A DNA stretch of 64,000 bases from MFD01213-c1 sp963704405 (GTDB lineage Bacteria; Planctomycetota; Phycisphaerae; Tepidisphaerales; Tepidisphaeraceae): the NCBI GenBank assembly GCA_963704405.1, contig OY969903.1, positions 4,340,001-4,404,000 on the forward strand, given 5' to 3'. The stretch's first letter is position 1, and each line of letters starts with the position of its first letter. Shown piece after piece: positions 18,250 through 28,372 of the stretch. The notes beneath the pieces were generated by a model. It was not told where the DNA came from. It made no database searches and saw nothing but the letters and a program-made list of their open reading frames with translations. The translations under genes and the position numbers were made by a program.

Positions 18250-21200
18250 TTATGAAGAAGCGGATTGCCAACTGCCCACGAGGTGGACACCAAGGTCGGT
18301 AAGCTTAAGACCGCCATGTGGGGGTCGGCTTATTAAGCCGAGTTTGTGCAATGTGATGATCCGTTTATTGATTGTGGAACGGTGCCAATTACATATTCCA
18401 TTTTTCTTCAACTGGATGGTGACGCCTCCGTCGGTGAGCGGGCCGGAATCGGCGTGGTCGTCAATGATTTTTAATATCGCGGCAAAGAGCGTCTTATCTT
18501 TCTCCGCAACCGCGTCCCATGCTTTCTCAGCGTCAGCAATTTTCTTTTCTCGCATGGCGTTGGCAACCAAGATTTCCAGTTCGAGGGGATCGACATGGAT
18601 TAGCTCCGACTTCGCCACGATATCAGCCGTAAGACCAAGCTCGCTTGCGGTCACATCATGCTGGACATCTGCGGAAAGATTGGTGGTTGTAGATAACAAT
18701 TCCGGGTCCAACCCCCTACGAATTCGCTCGCGAGGCGCAATCAGAATAGCCTTTGGCTTTCCGTTCTCTCCGGGCATTGCGGGGATTGGGACAATCGCAA
18801 ATTCCGGATCGCCTTCCAATCCCCATTTTTCGCCGCCTTCACCGCACCAATTCTTTATCGCCGCTTCGTCGGCGAAAACCGTAACCCACGGACGCCACTG
18901 CTCGATATTTAATTGCTTCACTTCGCCAGCGGCCGTGACACCACACGCCGCCTTCGGTTGCCCCGGCCAGCCGCTGGTCAGCGCTTTGGCAAGAGCCTGG
19001 ATTACACGTCTATTCTCCGTGGGCTTTTCCCGCGCGATCATCAAGGCCGCGTCGAGCGAAGCAAACGCCCGATCATTCCCCGGCCAGCCGCTTGCCATTG
19101 CACTGGCAAGGTGCTCAATCGCACTTGTATTTGTCTTTGGTCTATTTCGCGCAATCGCCAACGCCGCATCGAGGGAGGCAATCGCCCGATCATTCCTAGG
19201 CCAACCGCTTGCCATTGCACTGGCAAGATGCTCGATCGTACTTGTATTTGTCTTTGGTTTATTTCGCGCAATCGCCAACGCTGTAGCGACGGAGGTAATC
19301 GCCCGATCATTTCCCGGCCAGCCTTTTGCCAGTGCATCAACAAGATATGCGATTGTTCCTGCATTCTCTTTCGGCTTATCCCGCGCAATCGTCAAAGCCG
19401 CGTCGACGGAGATGAAAGCCCGGTCATTCCCCGGCCAGCCCAATGCCATAGCCTCGGCCAGACGCCCGATTGCATGGCAGCTTTCCTTCGGTTTTTCCTT
19501 TGCAAGCGTTAATGCCTCGTCAACGCAGGTGAAAGCCCGATCATTCCCCGGCCAGCCACTGCCCATTGCAGCGGCGAGATACGAAATTGCACATTCATTC
19601 TCTTTCGGTTGCTCCCGTGCAATCGTTAATGCCGCGTCGAGGGATGCGAACGCCCGATCATTCCCACGCCAGCCTCTTGCCATTGCCTTAGCAAGATGCC
19701 CGATCGCCTCGTGGTTTTCATTCGGCCTTTCCCGGGCGATCGTCAGCGCGGCGTCAATGGACGTGAACGCCCGATCATTCCTAGGCCAACCGTATGCTAT
19801 AGACAGAGCAAGAAACCGGATCGCATTTCCATTCTCCTTCGGCTTTTTCCGTGCGATCGTCAACGCCACATCGAGTGAGGCGAACGCCTGATCGTTCCCC
19901 GGCCAGCCGCTAGCCATCGCATGGGCAACACCCCAGATTGTATTGGGGCATTCCTCGGGCCTCTCCCGCGCGATCGCCAACGCCCCATTGAGTGAGGCGA
20001 ACGCCTGATCGTTCCCCGGCCAGCCGCTTGTCATCGCTCTGGCTAGATCACAGATTGCAGTGGCGCATTCCTTGGGCCTTTCTCGCGCGATCATCAAGGC
20101 CGCGTCGAGGGAGGCGAAAGCCCGATCATTTCCCGGCCATTGAGTCCCGATCACCCACGCAAGAACACCGATTGCAATTTCATTTTCCTTTGGTCTATCT
20201 CGCGCGATCGTCAATACCGCGTCCAGAGAGGCCAACGCCCGATCATTCCCGGGCCAGCCGCTCGCCATTGCAGAGACAAGCAAATGGATTGCAGGGGATT
20301 TCTCTTTCGGCTCTTCTCTCGCGATCGCCAACGCGGCCTCGAGGGATGTGAAAGCCCGATCATTCCCCGGCCAGCCTGTTGCGATCACGTTGGCAACAAG
20401 CGAGATTAGAACTCCATCTCGCCTCCCCATACTCGCAGTTGCCTCAAGCGATTGTTCCAGATAAGGATCACTATAACGCGATGGAACCAGCGCGATCACA
20501 GATGCCCAAAATTCTTCGATGTGCCATCCATTGGTCCCGTCGAACAATCGCTTCAATAGACTATGCACCGATGCCTCATCCTCAGCCGAAAGCATCAAAC
20601 AGGCTTGCACACAATGGAAAATCCGCAGTACGAGCGTGCGTTGTATGTCAAGGTCGCTCTTCTTGCCGCTGTAGAACGGCTTGATCTGCTCATGTATCCA
20701 ATGTGCATGGCGTACCAGTATTCCACTTCCCCATGGAGTGCGGCCCAATTCAAAATGAACTGCCTGGAGCAGGCCATTGCGTTTGATCGTCCATACATGA
20801 TCGCCTAGGAAATCCATGATTTGTCGCTCGCGCTCCTGCCCCAGCGTCGTATACGGTTTTTCTGAGTTGATGGAGCCATCGCCTCGCGCTTGATAGGGCC
20901 AGTTCGGATACCCAAGACGAACAATCCACCGGGCGGCCAAGAACTCGGCCAGCACGCGATTGGTAAAAGTGTATTGGCCATTCTCGAACGCCAGCACGCC
21001 ACAGGCGGGTGCGAGTTGATTCAGCAATGTCTGGGCTTCGCCGTCCTTCGTGAGCCGTAGCGTCGGATTTTCGCGCAACAGGCGTTTGGCATACTCCCTG
21101 GAGGCGGAGAGGCTCATTGAATCGCCGGATTCGGTCAGCGTGAACGCGGCCAACGTGGATAGAGCATCGAGCCATTGGTCATGGTCCTTCCCCTCAATAT

Positions 21201-21524
21201 CCCTTCGGTCGAAGATATTGGACAGTGCCTGCTCCACCAGTTCGGCGGGGTTGACCGGCAATTCGTGTCGAAAAATCTTCTGGTTAGTCTCGGAAAAGAC
21301 GCGGCAAGCCAGTGCGAGCATCAATGGCTGCTGGATGATCGGAAATAGCGAAGACCGCTTAGATTCGATTTCCTTCATTAGTTGCTGCCCAAGCAGCAAC
21401 CTGGCCGTATTTCGTCCGAATACGCCCAGCACATACCGTCGAATCTCCGGCATCGTCAGCGGCTGCAAAGTGTGGCGGGCCTCATCGGAAAAACCCGGAA
21501 GATCCCCCAGGGAGCCCGGTCGCG
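18250..21524 (-). pseudogene. Truncated STAND/NACHT-type protein with twelve 39-residue repeats
   Basis: Only the C-terminal part of a large NTPase-repeat protein remains. The frame enters at about 21,524 with RPGSLGDLPGFSDEARHTLQ and PLTMPEIRRYVLGVFGR, typical of the end of a NACHT module. It continues with IIQQPLMLALACRVFS and the helical domain that follows NACHT in such proteins. Residues about 358-830 are twelve tandem repeats centred on GWPGNDRAFASLDAALTIAR. A C-terminal domain ends in a winged-helix-like part (HRSTINKRIITLHKLGLISR). The P-loop and Walker B parts are gone, replaced upstream by an integrase fragment. Intact relatives are typically innate-immune or signalling NTPases; this copy should be dead as an NTPase. 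Confidence 0.72.
18994..20397 (-). repeat. Twelve tandem 117-bp coding repeats
   Basis: Twelve consecutive units of 39 codons plus a degraded thirteenth (to about 18,938). Conserved core: WPGNDRAF, then SLDAAL, then IAR with a charged xxPKEN turn. Between-unit divergence is moderate, so the array is old, with some recent copying (units 10-12 are most alike). Confidence 0.9.
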
Positions 21525-21709
21525 CTCGCCTTCTGATTCTGGATCAGATGCAGCAGGTATTGCCGGGCATCTTCACCGGTTAACTGTTCCGGCGATTTGT
21601 CGAAGTGCCGTGCGAAGCCCGCCACGGCACGTACATAGGCCGCCTCGGTGTGCGGAGAAAAGTTCCGCAGCCGCATGTCTTCGACCATGCGTTGTCGCAA
21701 TGCCGTCAT
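21482..21709 (-). pseudogene. N-terminal fragment of a tyrosine recombinase (IS91-associated type)
   Basis: ATG at 21709 has AAGGAG 7 nt upstream. It begins MTALRQRMVEDMRLRNFSPH with TEAAYVRAVAGFARHFDKSP, the SAM-like core-binding domain of integrases that accompany IS91-type elements. The homology stops at about 21,524 (HLIQNQKAS). After that the DNA belongs to the STAND remnant in another frame. No catalytic domain is present. Confidence 0.78.
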
Positions 21710-21793
21710 TTAAGACTCCTTGTAAGAGGTAAGGAGTCAATCATTGCCGCTCGCTTCAACCTTCCGCATCAATATGCTCAGTTGTGAACAGGT

Positions 21794-22789
21794 TCAGTAA
21801 GTCGCGAAGAAAGAAGCCGATTTCTCGGGATTATGCCCGCGGCGGTCATATAGCTTGGTGGTGCTGGGGTCGGCGTGGCCGACATCGCGCTGGACATCTT
21901 CCAGGCTCGCGCCGTTATTCAGGGCCGTGGTAATGAAAGTGGCGCGCATCGAGTGGGCGCTGTAGCCACTTCCGAGGCCGACAGAGGCGGCGTACTTGCG
22001 GAGCAGGCGGTCGATCCCGACCGAATGCAGGTGCCGCCGGGGATCATTTTTGCGCTGGTTCTTGCGCAACGGACGGAATAGCGGGCCGTCGGAATCATCA
22101 CCATGACCGGCGACCGCCAGATAGTCCTCGATCCGCTGGGCGGTCTGTGGATTGATCGCCAGGGACAAATCCTCGCCGCCCTTGCGGATGAAGTGCAGCG
22201 ACTTGTATCCGGCATCGGTGTGGTAGTCCTTCACCAGCAGGGATGCGATCTCGGACCGCCTGGGGCCTGCCTGAAGTCCAACCGACAAAATGGCTCGATC
22301 TCGCAGGCCGATCAGGGTCGCAGTGTCCGGGGCGTCGAGGATCTTCCTCGCTTCCTTGGATGAGAAAGCGCGGGTGGTCCCCTGGTGACGGTTGACGCGG
22401 GGTCGTTTGATATCGCGAACGGGATTGGCGTCGGCGGCACGGTGCGCCACCAGATGGGCAAATAACGACGAGAGTGCCGATAGTCGGCGTCGGATTGTGC
22501 GGGGCTTTGTGCCCGCATCCTTCATCGTGTTCTGCCAGTGGACGACAGCCGCCCGACTAACCTGTCGAAGCTCACCAGCGGATCGAACGCCCATGGTCCG
22601 CACGAAGTGCGCGACATCCCGCTTGTAGGCGCGGCGTGTGTGTGGCGAAAGTTGTCCGGCGAGCCAAATGTCTTCTTCGGGCACCGATTGTAGAAATTCA
22701 ACCGACAGCCACTTCCCTGCCCCGGCCTGAATTGCCGGAAGTTGGTCTTTTTCCTTATTGTTTACGGTTGGATTTTCGGCAGAAGTCAT
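21794..22789 (-). CDS. XerC/D-like tyrosine recombinase
   Basis: About 331 residues from ATG 22789 (MTSAENPTVNNKEKDQ); a TTG ten codons further up is possible and neither has a good ribosome site. The N-terminal SAM-like domain includes LSPHTRRAYKRDVAHFVRTM. The catalytic part has R in LQAGPRRSEIASLL, HxxR in YSAHSMRATFITTAL, H in DVGHADPSTT, and Y in KLYDRRGH. All expected catalytic residues are visible, so it may be active. It is distinct from the island integrase and may belong to a second, nested element. Confidence 0.85.
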   Translation of the reverse strand: MTSAENPTVNNKEKDQLPAIQAGAGKWLSVEFLQSVPEEDIWLAGQLSPHTRRAYKRDVAHFVRTMGVRSAGELRQVSRAAVVHWQNTMKDAGTKPRTIRRRLSALSSLFAHLVAHRAADANPVRDIKRPRVNRHQGTTRAFSSKEARKILDAPDTATLIGLRDRAILSVGLQAGPRRSEIASLLVKDYHTDAGYKSLHFIRKGGEDLSLAINPQTAQRIEDYLAVAGHGDDSDGPLFRPLRKNQRKNDPRRHLHSVGIDRLLRKYAASVGLGSGYSAHSMRATFITTALNNGASLEDVQRDVGHADPSTTKLYDRRGHNPEKSASFFATY

Positions 22790-22920
22790 GCGCGTGATAA
22801 ACCGGATTATCGAGCGCAAACGGGAATGAATTGTTGGCCCCGGAATCGATCGTGAAAAGATGAGATTCTTGGAGCCTTTCCCACCGCGCAGCGGTTTAGT
22901 TCAACGTCCTTTATGACTTA

Positions 22921-24140
22921 CTAGTACTCCATCACGCCTGGACTGAAGGGTAAAGCCGCTTGAGCTTGACGCGGGCGTCGGCGGCCGTGAACTGCCAGTC
23001 CGCTCCACGATGTTGTCGATTGCGCTTGGCCTGCCAACTTGAGGCCTGCTGTTTCAGGGTCGCTTTATCCTCCATCCGTTCCTGCAGGCACTGTCGCGAC
23101 AACACACTCAGTTCAATTTCGGCCATGTTCAGCCAGGAGCCGTGCTTGGGCGTGTGGTGGATCTCCAGCTTCTCAGCGATGCGCCGTGCCTCAGCCGGTT
23201 CGAATGCCTCGTACAAGCTGGCGGTGGAATGCGTGTTCAGTTGATCCATCACCAACACAATCTTCTGTGCCTGTCTGTACCGCCCGTCCACCAGATCCTT
23301 GATGAACCAGGCCCAGTCACTGCGGCGGCGGCTGTCGGTCACCTCCACATGACGCCAGCCAGCCAGCGGCTCAAAGGCCATGAACAGATTCGCCGTTCCA
23401 TTGCGCACATACTCGCAGTCATAACGCATCGGCACCCCCGGCTGCGGTGGCACCCCCGGCTGCATCGGCAGTGGCGTTCGAATTTCACCGATCAACTGCT
23501 TGCTGGTCTCATCCATGCAGACCACCGGACGCTGCGGATCCTTCGGCCGGTGATACACCTCAAGCACGTCTTCCATCGCCGCCACAAACCCACAATCCGC
23601 CTGCGGCGGGATGCACCACATCTGTTTCAACCAGGGCTTGAGCTCGTTTTTTTTAGAACCCGGCGCACCGTCTCGTGCGAGAGCCTAGCCGCGTGCCCCA
23701 GCACCACCATCCGATCCGCCAGCAGCCGTAGCGTCCACTGCTTGTGTCCCTGCGGCGGCTTTGAGCAGGCGACAGCGATCAAGTGCGCCTCGCCAGCGCC
23801 ATCGAGCTTGCGTTCATAGACGCGTTGACTCGGCTTAGGCAGCAGCGCCGCGGCAATTCCTTCCTCCACAAGCCGCTGACGCACCCGCCAGACCGTCGAG
23901 AGCCCCACGTCCAGCGCCTGGGCAATCTCCGGATCACTCCATCCCGGTCCGCCCTCAGCCTCATCTGCTTTCAACAGAATCCGCGCATGCATCAACTTCC
24001 GCGCCGCGGCCTTGCCTGCTGAAATCATCTGTTGCAGTTCACATCGCTCTTCCGGCGTTAATGTAACGTGATACTTCTTCTTCATTCGACCTCCGAGTCT
24101 GAGGCCGATACTATTCAGCTCACCAGTGACGGACCACTAG
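22921..24140. mobile_element. IS630-family insertion sequence
   Basis: About 1.22 kb bounded by imperfect inverted repeats of about 27 bp (CTAGTACTCCATCACGCCTG at the left; reverse complement starting CTAGTGGTCCGTCACTGG at the right). Both ends carry CTAG, consistent with the TA target duplication of IS630. The right end coincides with the stop codon of a neighbouring, older IS630 transposase. Confidence 0.82.
22932..24085 (-). CDS. IS630 transposase, produced by -1 frameshifting
   Basis: The first frame (24085 to 23627) encodes the double helix-turn-helix part (YHVTLTPEERCELQQMISAG, WSDPEIAQALDVGLSTVWRV). The second (from about 23,660 to 22,932) encodes the DDE nuclease. Catalytic acids are in VVCMDETSKQ (D), IVLVMDQLNTHS (D) and SWLNMAEIE (E). 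They join at CTAAAAAAAACG, an A8 run, where a -1 slip reads KKNELKPWLKQMW and enters the second frame. Programmed frameshifting at A-runs is known in IS630-type elements, so this break is probably functional, unlike others in the window. Confidence 0.85.
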
Positions 24141-24945
24141 TCCATTTGTAGCGTGTATCCACAGTGTCTGAAGCAGTTGGCGGCGTCGGAGGGGGTGATC
24201 TGATCAAGCACGGATTGCATCATCGTCCATAAATCCTCACGCGTTCGACAAGCCAGCGATCGCAGCAGGTTCTTGGCCTTGGCAAAGATCATCTCAATGG
24301 GATTTAAGTCTGGCGAGTACGGCGGCAGAATAGCAATGCGGCGCCGGCGGCCTCAATCAGCTCCCGTGTGCATGCCCGCTTGTGGCTGGAAAGATTGTCC
24401 ATCACCACCACGTCGCCCGGGCGAAGCTGAGGCACCAGCACCTGCTCGACAAACGCCTGAAATACATCGCCGTTGACTGCGCCATCCACCACCGTCGAGC
24501 AGCAGATACCGGTAATCCCCAACGCCGCAATCAGCGTCGTCGTCTTCCAATGTCCATGAGGCACTTTCTCCACCAGGCGCTCTCCACGGGCGCTCGGCCC
24601 CGCAAACGCGTCATGTTCGTCTTGCTCCAGGTCTCGTCGATGAAGATCAGGCGCTGTGTGTCGTGGCCGGGTTGATCGGCTCGCCACTGCGTGCGTTTTG
24701 CTGCAACATCGGGTCGATCCTGCTCGGACTTCGGCGAGCTCAGTCGAGCCGCGGCATGCAGCGTCTTTTTTTAAAACTCAATCCCATCCGACGCAACGCC
24801 ATGTCCACCGCCGAGACGCTGCACTTGATCCCCAGACGCTCGTGCAGTTGCCTGGCCGTCGCATCGGGCTGTTGATCAACCAACTGGCGTAGTCGATCCA
24901 GATCAATCTTGATCACTGTCGCTCCGCCGCGCGGACGGGAACATT
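24137..24945 (-). pseudogene. Degenerate IS630-family transposase (second copy type)
   Basis: Pieces in order on the minus strand: an HTH segment (KIDLDRLRQLVDQQPDATAR), an A7 slip site (TTTAAAAAAAG) leading into KKTLHAAAR and LIFIDETWSKTNMTRLRGRA (first D). A frame break follows, then GERLVEKVPHGHWKTTTLIA with VVVMDNLSSHK (second D). After another break comes ILPPYSPDLNPIEMIFAKAK (E), ending YTLQMD. At least two frame breaks besides the programmed one make it inactive. Its 5' end is fused to another IS630 remnant. Confidence 0.75.
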
Positions 24946-25363
24946 GTTCGCCATAATCACGCCGCCGCTGCATCACCACCTCTGGTGTTAGCCTTCGATA
25001 GGCATCGGTGCCGGCGTCGAGAAGTTCGTCGTAGTTTTGGTACGCCCGGTTGCTCAGATGATGGCTCCTCATGTAATGCCAGAGATTTTCGGTCGGATTC
25101 AGTTCCGGTGAATAGGGCGGCAGCAGCAGCGCCGTGATTCCATCGGGCAACTGCAGTGCCTTGCTCTTGTGCCATCCAGCACCATCCATGATCATCACAA
25201 TGTGTTCGTCAGGCTTTCGCTCGATGTCGAGGATTTTCAGAAATTGATTCATCGTCCCGGTGTCGGCATTGGGGGCGATCAATGCAGCCGATGCGCCGCT
25301 GGCCGGTTCGACCGCGGCATACAAGTAGCACCAGTCATACTTGGTCTGCCGAACGGCCGTCAG
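24945..25363 (-). pseudogene. C-terminal remnant of a third IS630-type transposase
   Basis: The frame shows TAVRQTKYDWCYLYAAVEPA, VMIMDGAGWHKSKALQLP (D) and LLPPYSPELNPTENLWHYMR (E), the second half of a DDE domain. The N-terminal half and first catalytic Asp are missing. It reads in frame into the HTH of the neighbouring transposase, so the open frame at 24740-25324 is a chimera formed by deletion or recombination between two elements. Confidence 0.75.
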
Positions 25364-25861
25364 TCACGAGCAGGTACGATCCGCCCTGCGGATATGTCAT
25401 CACGGCGAACAATGACGTCAACGCGTGTGGAATCGCAAAACCCATCAACATGCCGATGAGTTCCTATCGGGCCAACCGAATTCAAGAATTGCTTGCCAAC
25501 CATACGCGGTTATGTGTAGAGCATTTCATCACGATGCGGCATGACGTCGTATCTCGACAAGCTCAAACATTTATGCGACTCATTCGAGCGCTTTTGCCTG
25601 ATTCGAAGTCCGGAAAAACTCGGGGCGATGCACTGAGGGCCCAGAGTTGTGAAGGTGGGACGCTTTGGGCACACAAATGGAAGGGAGTGACGGGCGCAGG
25701 GCATGAGCAGCAGTCATTGCTTGGGGATTGCTTTGCTAATCACGTACCAAAAGATATGATCAAAAATCACTGAATAGGGCGTTTGGGATCGGAACCCTGA
25801 AGCGGCTAAGTCCGTTCGAGCGAATCTGATTACGCTAGAAAATATAACAGTCGGAGTTGAT
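25364..25861. other. Region with no supported gene beside the IS630 nest
   Basis: About 500 bases. Short frames on both strands have shadow-like composition and no ribosome sites. Probably decayed IS flank. Confidence 0.5.
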
Positions 25862-26869
25862 ATGCGAGCATCACGGGCTGCGCTGTTGGTTGTTCTTCCG
25901 CTGTTAATGATTGGACTCCTTGTTGGGTGGCTGATTTCACATTCTGCTGCTTCCATTCCCGCGAATGGTGGGGTTTACCTCGCCGACGCCGCACCCGGCA
26001 AAGGCGAGAAAACTTTGTCGTCGGCACAACCAACCTCTTCACCTGAGGCGGCAACTGGCACCGATGAGTTGATCAGCCAACTTGGTGCATTGACGACAGC
26101 CGGTCGGACGAAACTCGGCACACCTGACAATTTTTCGGGATACAACAATTTCTACAATAAGAAATCGAAAGACAACTTTCTTGCCGCAGAGGCTCTATTA
26201 GCGAAGGCGAGACAGCAATGGAAGGACATCAATCGAGCCAGCTTGAGCGTTCATTATCATGGCGTACATGACGATTCCGGCGCGGCATCGCCGGACCGGA
26301 CGGCGGAAATAGAGTTTCAGCGGCCGTTCAAGTATATCGAAACCGGCAAAGGCCCTGACCCCTTCAAATACCAGTATGTCACGGATGGAGTCTTCGAGGT
26401 GTCCGATCAACTGGGGCACACGGGGCTGGTGCCAATTGACACAGATTCCAATACCTTTGTCGACCGTTTCCCATTGGGTATTTTGAGGTCTGACGAGAGG
26501 TTCGTTGTGACCGAAGATGCACTCCGAGAGACAAGTGGTTCGCCGATCGCGACGGTATCTTCATGGATCAGCGACATATCCATCATCACCTCAACCGGAG
26601 AAATCACGTCTGTCGAATTCTTCAGCCGTCGAAATCGCTCTAGACTGCTTGTAGAGATAACGAACTTCAAATACATGGATCGACCGGTCACCGTCGTTGG
26701 CTCGGATGGGCAGCAGCGGACGGAAAATCGTCGCCTCCCTGTGAGTTATCGCTATGCATGGCCAACGGATCATTTCACGTGGGATGCTCAGGTGGATTAC
26801 AAGCAATTCAATGCCCCCGATGCTCGTGATCTGTCGCATCTGCGGTTGCTTTTGGATGAGAATCGCTAA
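25862..26869 (+). CDS. Secreted or membrane-anchored hypothetical protein
   Basis: ATG at 25862 has CGGAG at 5 nt. A signal anchor (RAALLVVLPLLMIGLLVGWL) is followed by a Ser/Pro/Ala-rich linker. A 250-residue extracytoplasmic domain is rich in beta strands (RASLSVHYHGVHDDSG, ISIITSTGEITSVEFFSRRN, RLLVEITNFKYMDRPVTVVG). The strand-rich layout is reminiscent of LolA/DUF outer-membrane lipoprotein-carrier folds common in planctomycetes; this is an impression, not a match. It stands between IS remnants and the AT-rich cargo and could be either cargo or stranded host DNA. Confidence 0.7.
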   Translation: MRASRAALLVVLPLLMIGLLVGWLISHSAASIPANGGVYLADAAPGKGEKTLSSAQPTSSPEAATGTDELISQLGALTTAGRTKLGTPDNFSGYNNFYNKKSKDNFLAAEALLAKARQQWKDINRASLSVHYHGVHDDSGAASPDRTAEIEFQRPFKYIETGKGPDPFKYQYVTDGVFEVSDQLGHTGLVPIDTDSNTFVDRFPLGILRSDERFVVTEDALRETSGSPIATVSSWISDISIITSTGEITSVEFFSRRNRSRLLVEITNFKYMDRPVTVVGSDGQQRTENRRLPVSYRYAWPTDHFTWDAQVDYKQFNAPDARDLSHLRLLLDENR

Positions 26870-27121
26870 TGACTTCCATTCTGGTGGCGCGAAATAAATT
26901 ACCATTGGGTAGCCACGAAACACTTCCTCGCACTCGTGTGTGTATGGGCGTCGTTATCGAAGAAGTCGTTCGTCCGTCATTCATCAGGGCAGTTCGTACC
27001 GATTTGAGATCGTGTTGCGCTGGAATTTGCCCTTTATGCGACGGAAAAACACGAATCGATTGAGTGAGTTGGTCTGATGAGTTTCGCCTATAAGTGACGG
27101 AGCAAGGCCAGGCGAAAGTCA

Positions 27122-27390
27122 TTGGATGATTTGATGAGATACCTGATCGAGCGTCGTGAGAAGGTAGATTACGCGACATTCCGAGCAGCCGGCTATGATG
27201 TGGGATCCGATCCGACGGAGTCGATGTGCAAAAGCCTGAGACGTCAGATGAGGGGAATCGGAATGCGCTGGACAGGCAGGAACGCCAAATCGATGGTGGC
27301 ATTGGAGAACCTGCATCAAAGCAATCTCTGGCCAAACTATTGATCAACCCGCCTCGCAGCCTGAATTATTGGCAGACCCGTTACGCTCCT
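27122..27390 (+). pseudogene. C-terminal remnant of an ISKra4-type transposase
   Basis: The fragment LMRYLIERREKVDYATFRAA, then GYDVGSDPTESMCKSLRRQM and GMRWTGRNAKSMVALENLHQ, matches the end of ISKra4-family transposases (usual IGSGxxESxCK and GMRW signatures). Everything upstream is lost; 26,870-27,121 holds no gene I can support. The GSG motif reads GSD and an internal stop follows WPNY. Confidence 0.68.
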
Positions 27391-27408
27391 GGGGGAATAC
27401 AGGAGTTG

Positions 27409-27443
27409 TTTTATTCAAGATAATGTTTAGCATTCGAATAAAA
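27409..27443. promoter_or_regulatory. Inverted repeat upstream of the cargo cluster
   Basis: TTTTATTC and GAATAAAA (perfect 8-bp arms, 19-nt spacer) lie in an AT-rich stretch 50-85 nt before the oxygenase gene. It could be an operator or a weak hairpin. Confidence 0.35.
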
Positions 27444-27493
27444 TAAAAAAGCAATACATGCACGTGAGTCAGGACCTACATCTAGGAGGGTCA

Positions 27494-28267
27494 ATGTCGG
27501 AAATAAGGGAATTTTCGCAAGCGAATGAAGTCTCGTCCGAATCACCCCCTATCGAGAATCTGCCCCTTGGCATCAGAGAGGGTCTTGCCGTACGCGCGAG
27601 TGCCATCGGTGCGCTTACCGGTTCTGCAATATCCGAGACGATTCGCTGTTTAGGCAGCGGCGTTGCGGGGCTGTCGGTCCCTGGCATTCTCACAAATGAA
27701 ACGGCGGATGCCATCCTCTCGGATCTTAACCAAGAGACAGATTGGTCCGAGGAATGTTGGCTCCTCGACGAAAACACGGATGTACACCGCGTAAGCATCG
27801 CCGAATTTGAAGCGGCACCGCCCAATTTCCGATTCTCCCGAAATGACTGCCTCAGGAAGCCGAGCTCTCACTCCCACAATTTACGAGGCTTTTTGTCCGC
27901 GCTTGTTTCGGATGAGACACGAGAGTTTTTGTCCAGTGCATTTGGAGAAAAAGTCAAGTTCCGTTCGGCTGACATAGCTAGATATCGAAACGGGCATTAT
28001 CTGCGACGTCATTCCGACACATTTGAAGATAGACGATTCGGTTTTGTTTGGTATTTCTGTTCGGGTTGGGAGCCGGGCATGGGCGGCGAGTTGATTATTG
28101 AGAGTCCGGCGGGCGTAGCCACCGTGGTCCATCCGACCCAAGGATCAATTGGTGCACTCGCATTCCGGAAGGACTGTTACCATCAGGTCGCTCATGTTTG
28201 TACAACCAATTGGGTGAGGTTATCTATTGCATCGCACTTCTGTGCTGACAATGGAACAGCGGCCTAA
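27494..28267 (+). CDS. 2-oxoglutarate/Fe(II)-dependent oxygenase (prolyl-hydroxylase-like)
   Basis: The start at ATG 27494 is set by GGAGG just upstream; a frame 12 codons longer lacks one. The 257-residue protein has the double-stranded beta-helix signature: RYRNGHYLRRHSDTF (metal ligands H173 and D175), GMGGELIIES, and FRKDCYHQVAHV (third ligand, H230) followed by WVRLSIASHF, whose R242 should bind 2-oxoglutarate. These enzymes hydroxylate side chains of peptides, proteins or small molecules. It opens the cargo cluster, 106 nt before the acetyltransferase in the same direction. Within a modified-peptide cluster it would be a tailoring enzyme (inference). Confidence 0.85.
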   Translation: MSEIREFSQANEVSSESPPIENLPLGIREGLAVRASAIGALTGSAISETIRCLGSGVAGLSVPGILTNETADAILSDLNQETDWSEECWLLDENTDVHRVSIAEFEAAPPNFRFSRNDCLRKPSSHSHNLRGFLSALVSDETREFLSSAFGEKVKFRSADIARYRNGHYLRRHSDTFEDRRFGFVWYFCSGWEPGMGGELIIESPAGVATVVHPTQGSIGALAFRKDCYHQVAHVCTTNWVRLSIASHFCADNGTAA

Positions 28268-28330
28268 GTGATCAGCCTTCTAAAACCGGAACATTTCTGG
28301 TCTGCCCGCCAAATAGAAACAAAGGACATC

Positions 28331-28369
28331 ATGTTTCCGAACGCTACATGTCGTCCCAGGAGGCATTAG
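28331..28369 (+). CDS. Possible 12-residue leader peptide ORF
   Basis: ATG at 28331 follows AAAGGA at 4 nt. The frame MFPNATCRPRRH ends in TAG 3 nt before the next gene's ATG and spans that gene's AGGAGG ribosome site. It may be a translational-coupling leader, a tiny peptide substrate, or chance. Confidence 0.25.
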   Translation: MFPNATCRPRRH

Positions 28370-28372
28370 CCG

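Noticed and set aside
18344..19891. Long plus-strand frame (515 codons) opposite the repeat gene
   Set aside because: Its apparent repeats are the antisense image of the 39-residue repeat array.
18994..20397. Tandem repeats considered as a CRISPR array
   Set aside because: The period is 117 bp with continuous coding and gradual divergence, not short identical repeats with unique spacers. No CRISPR array was seen in the window.
26808..27347. Minus-strand frame of 179 codons
   Set aside because: Overlaps the end of a plausible plus-strand gene and the ISKra4 remnant; composition is shadow-like.
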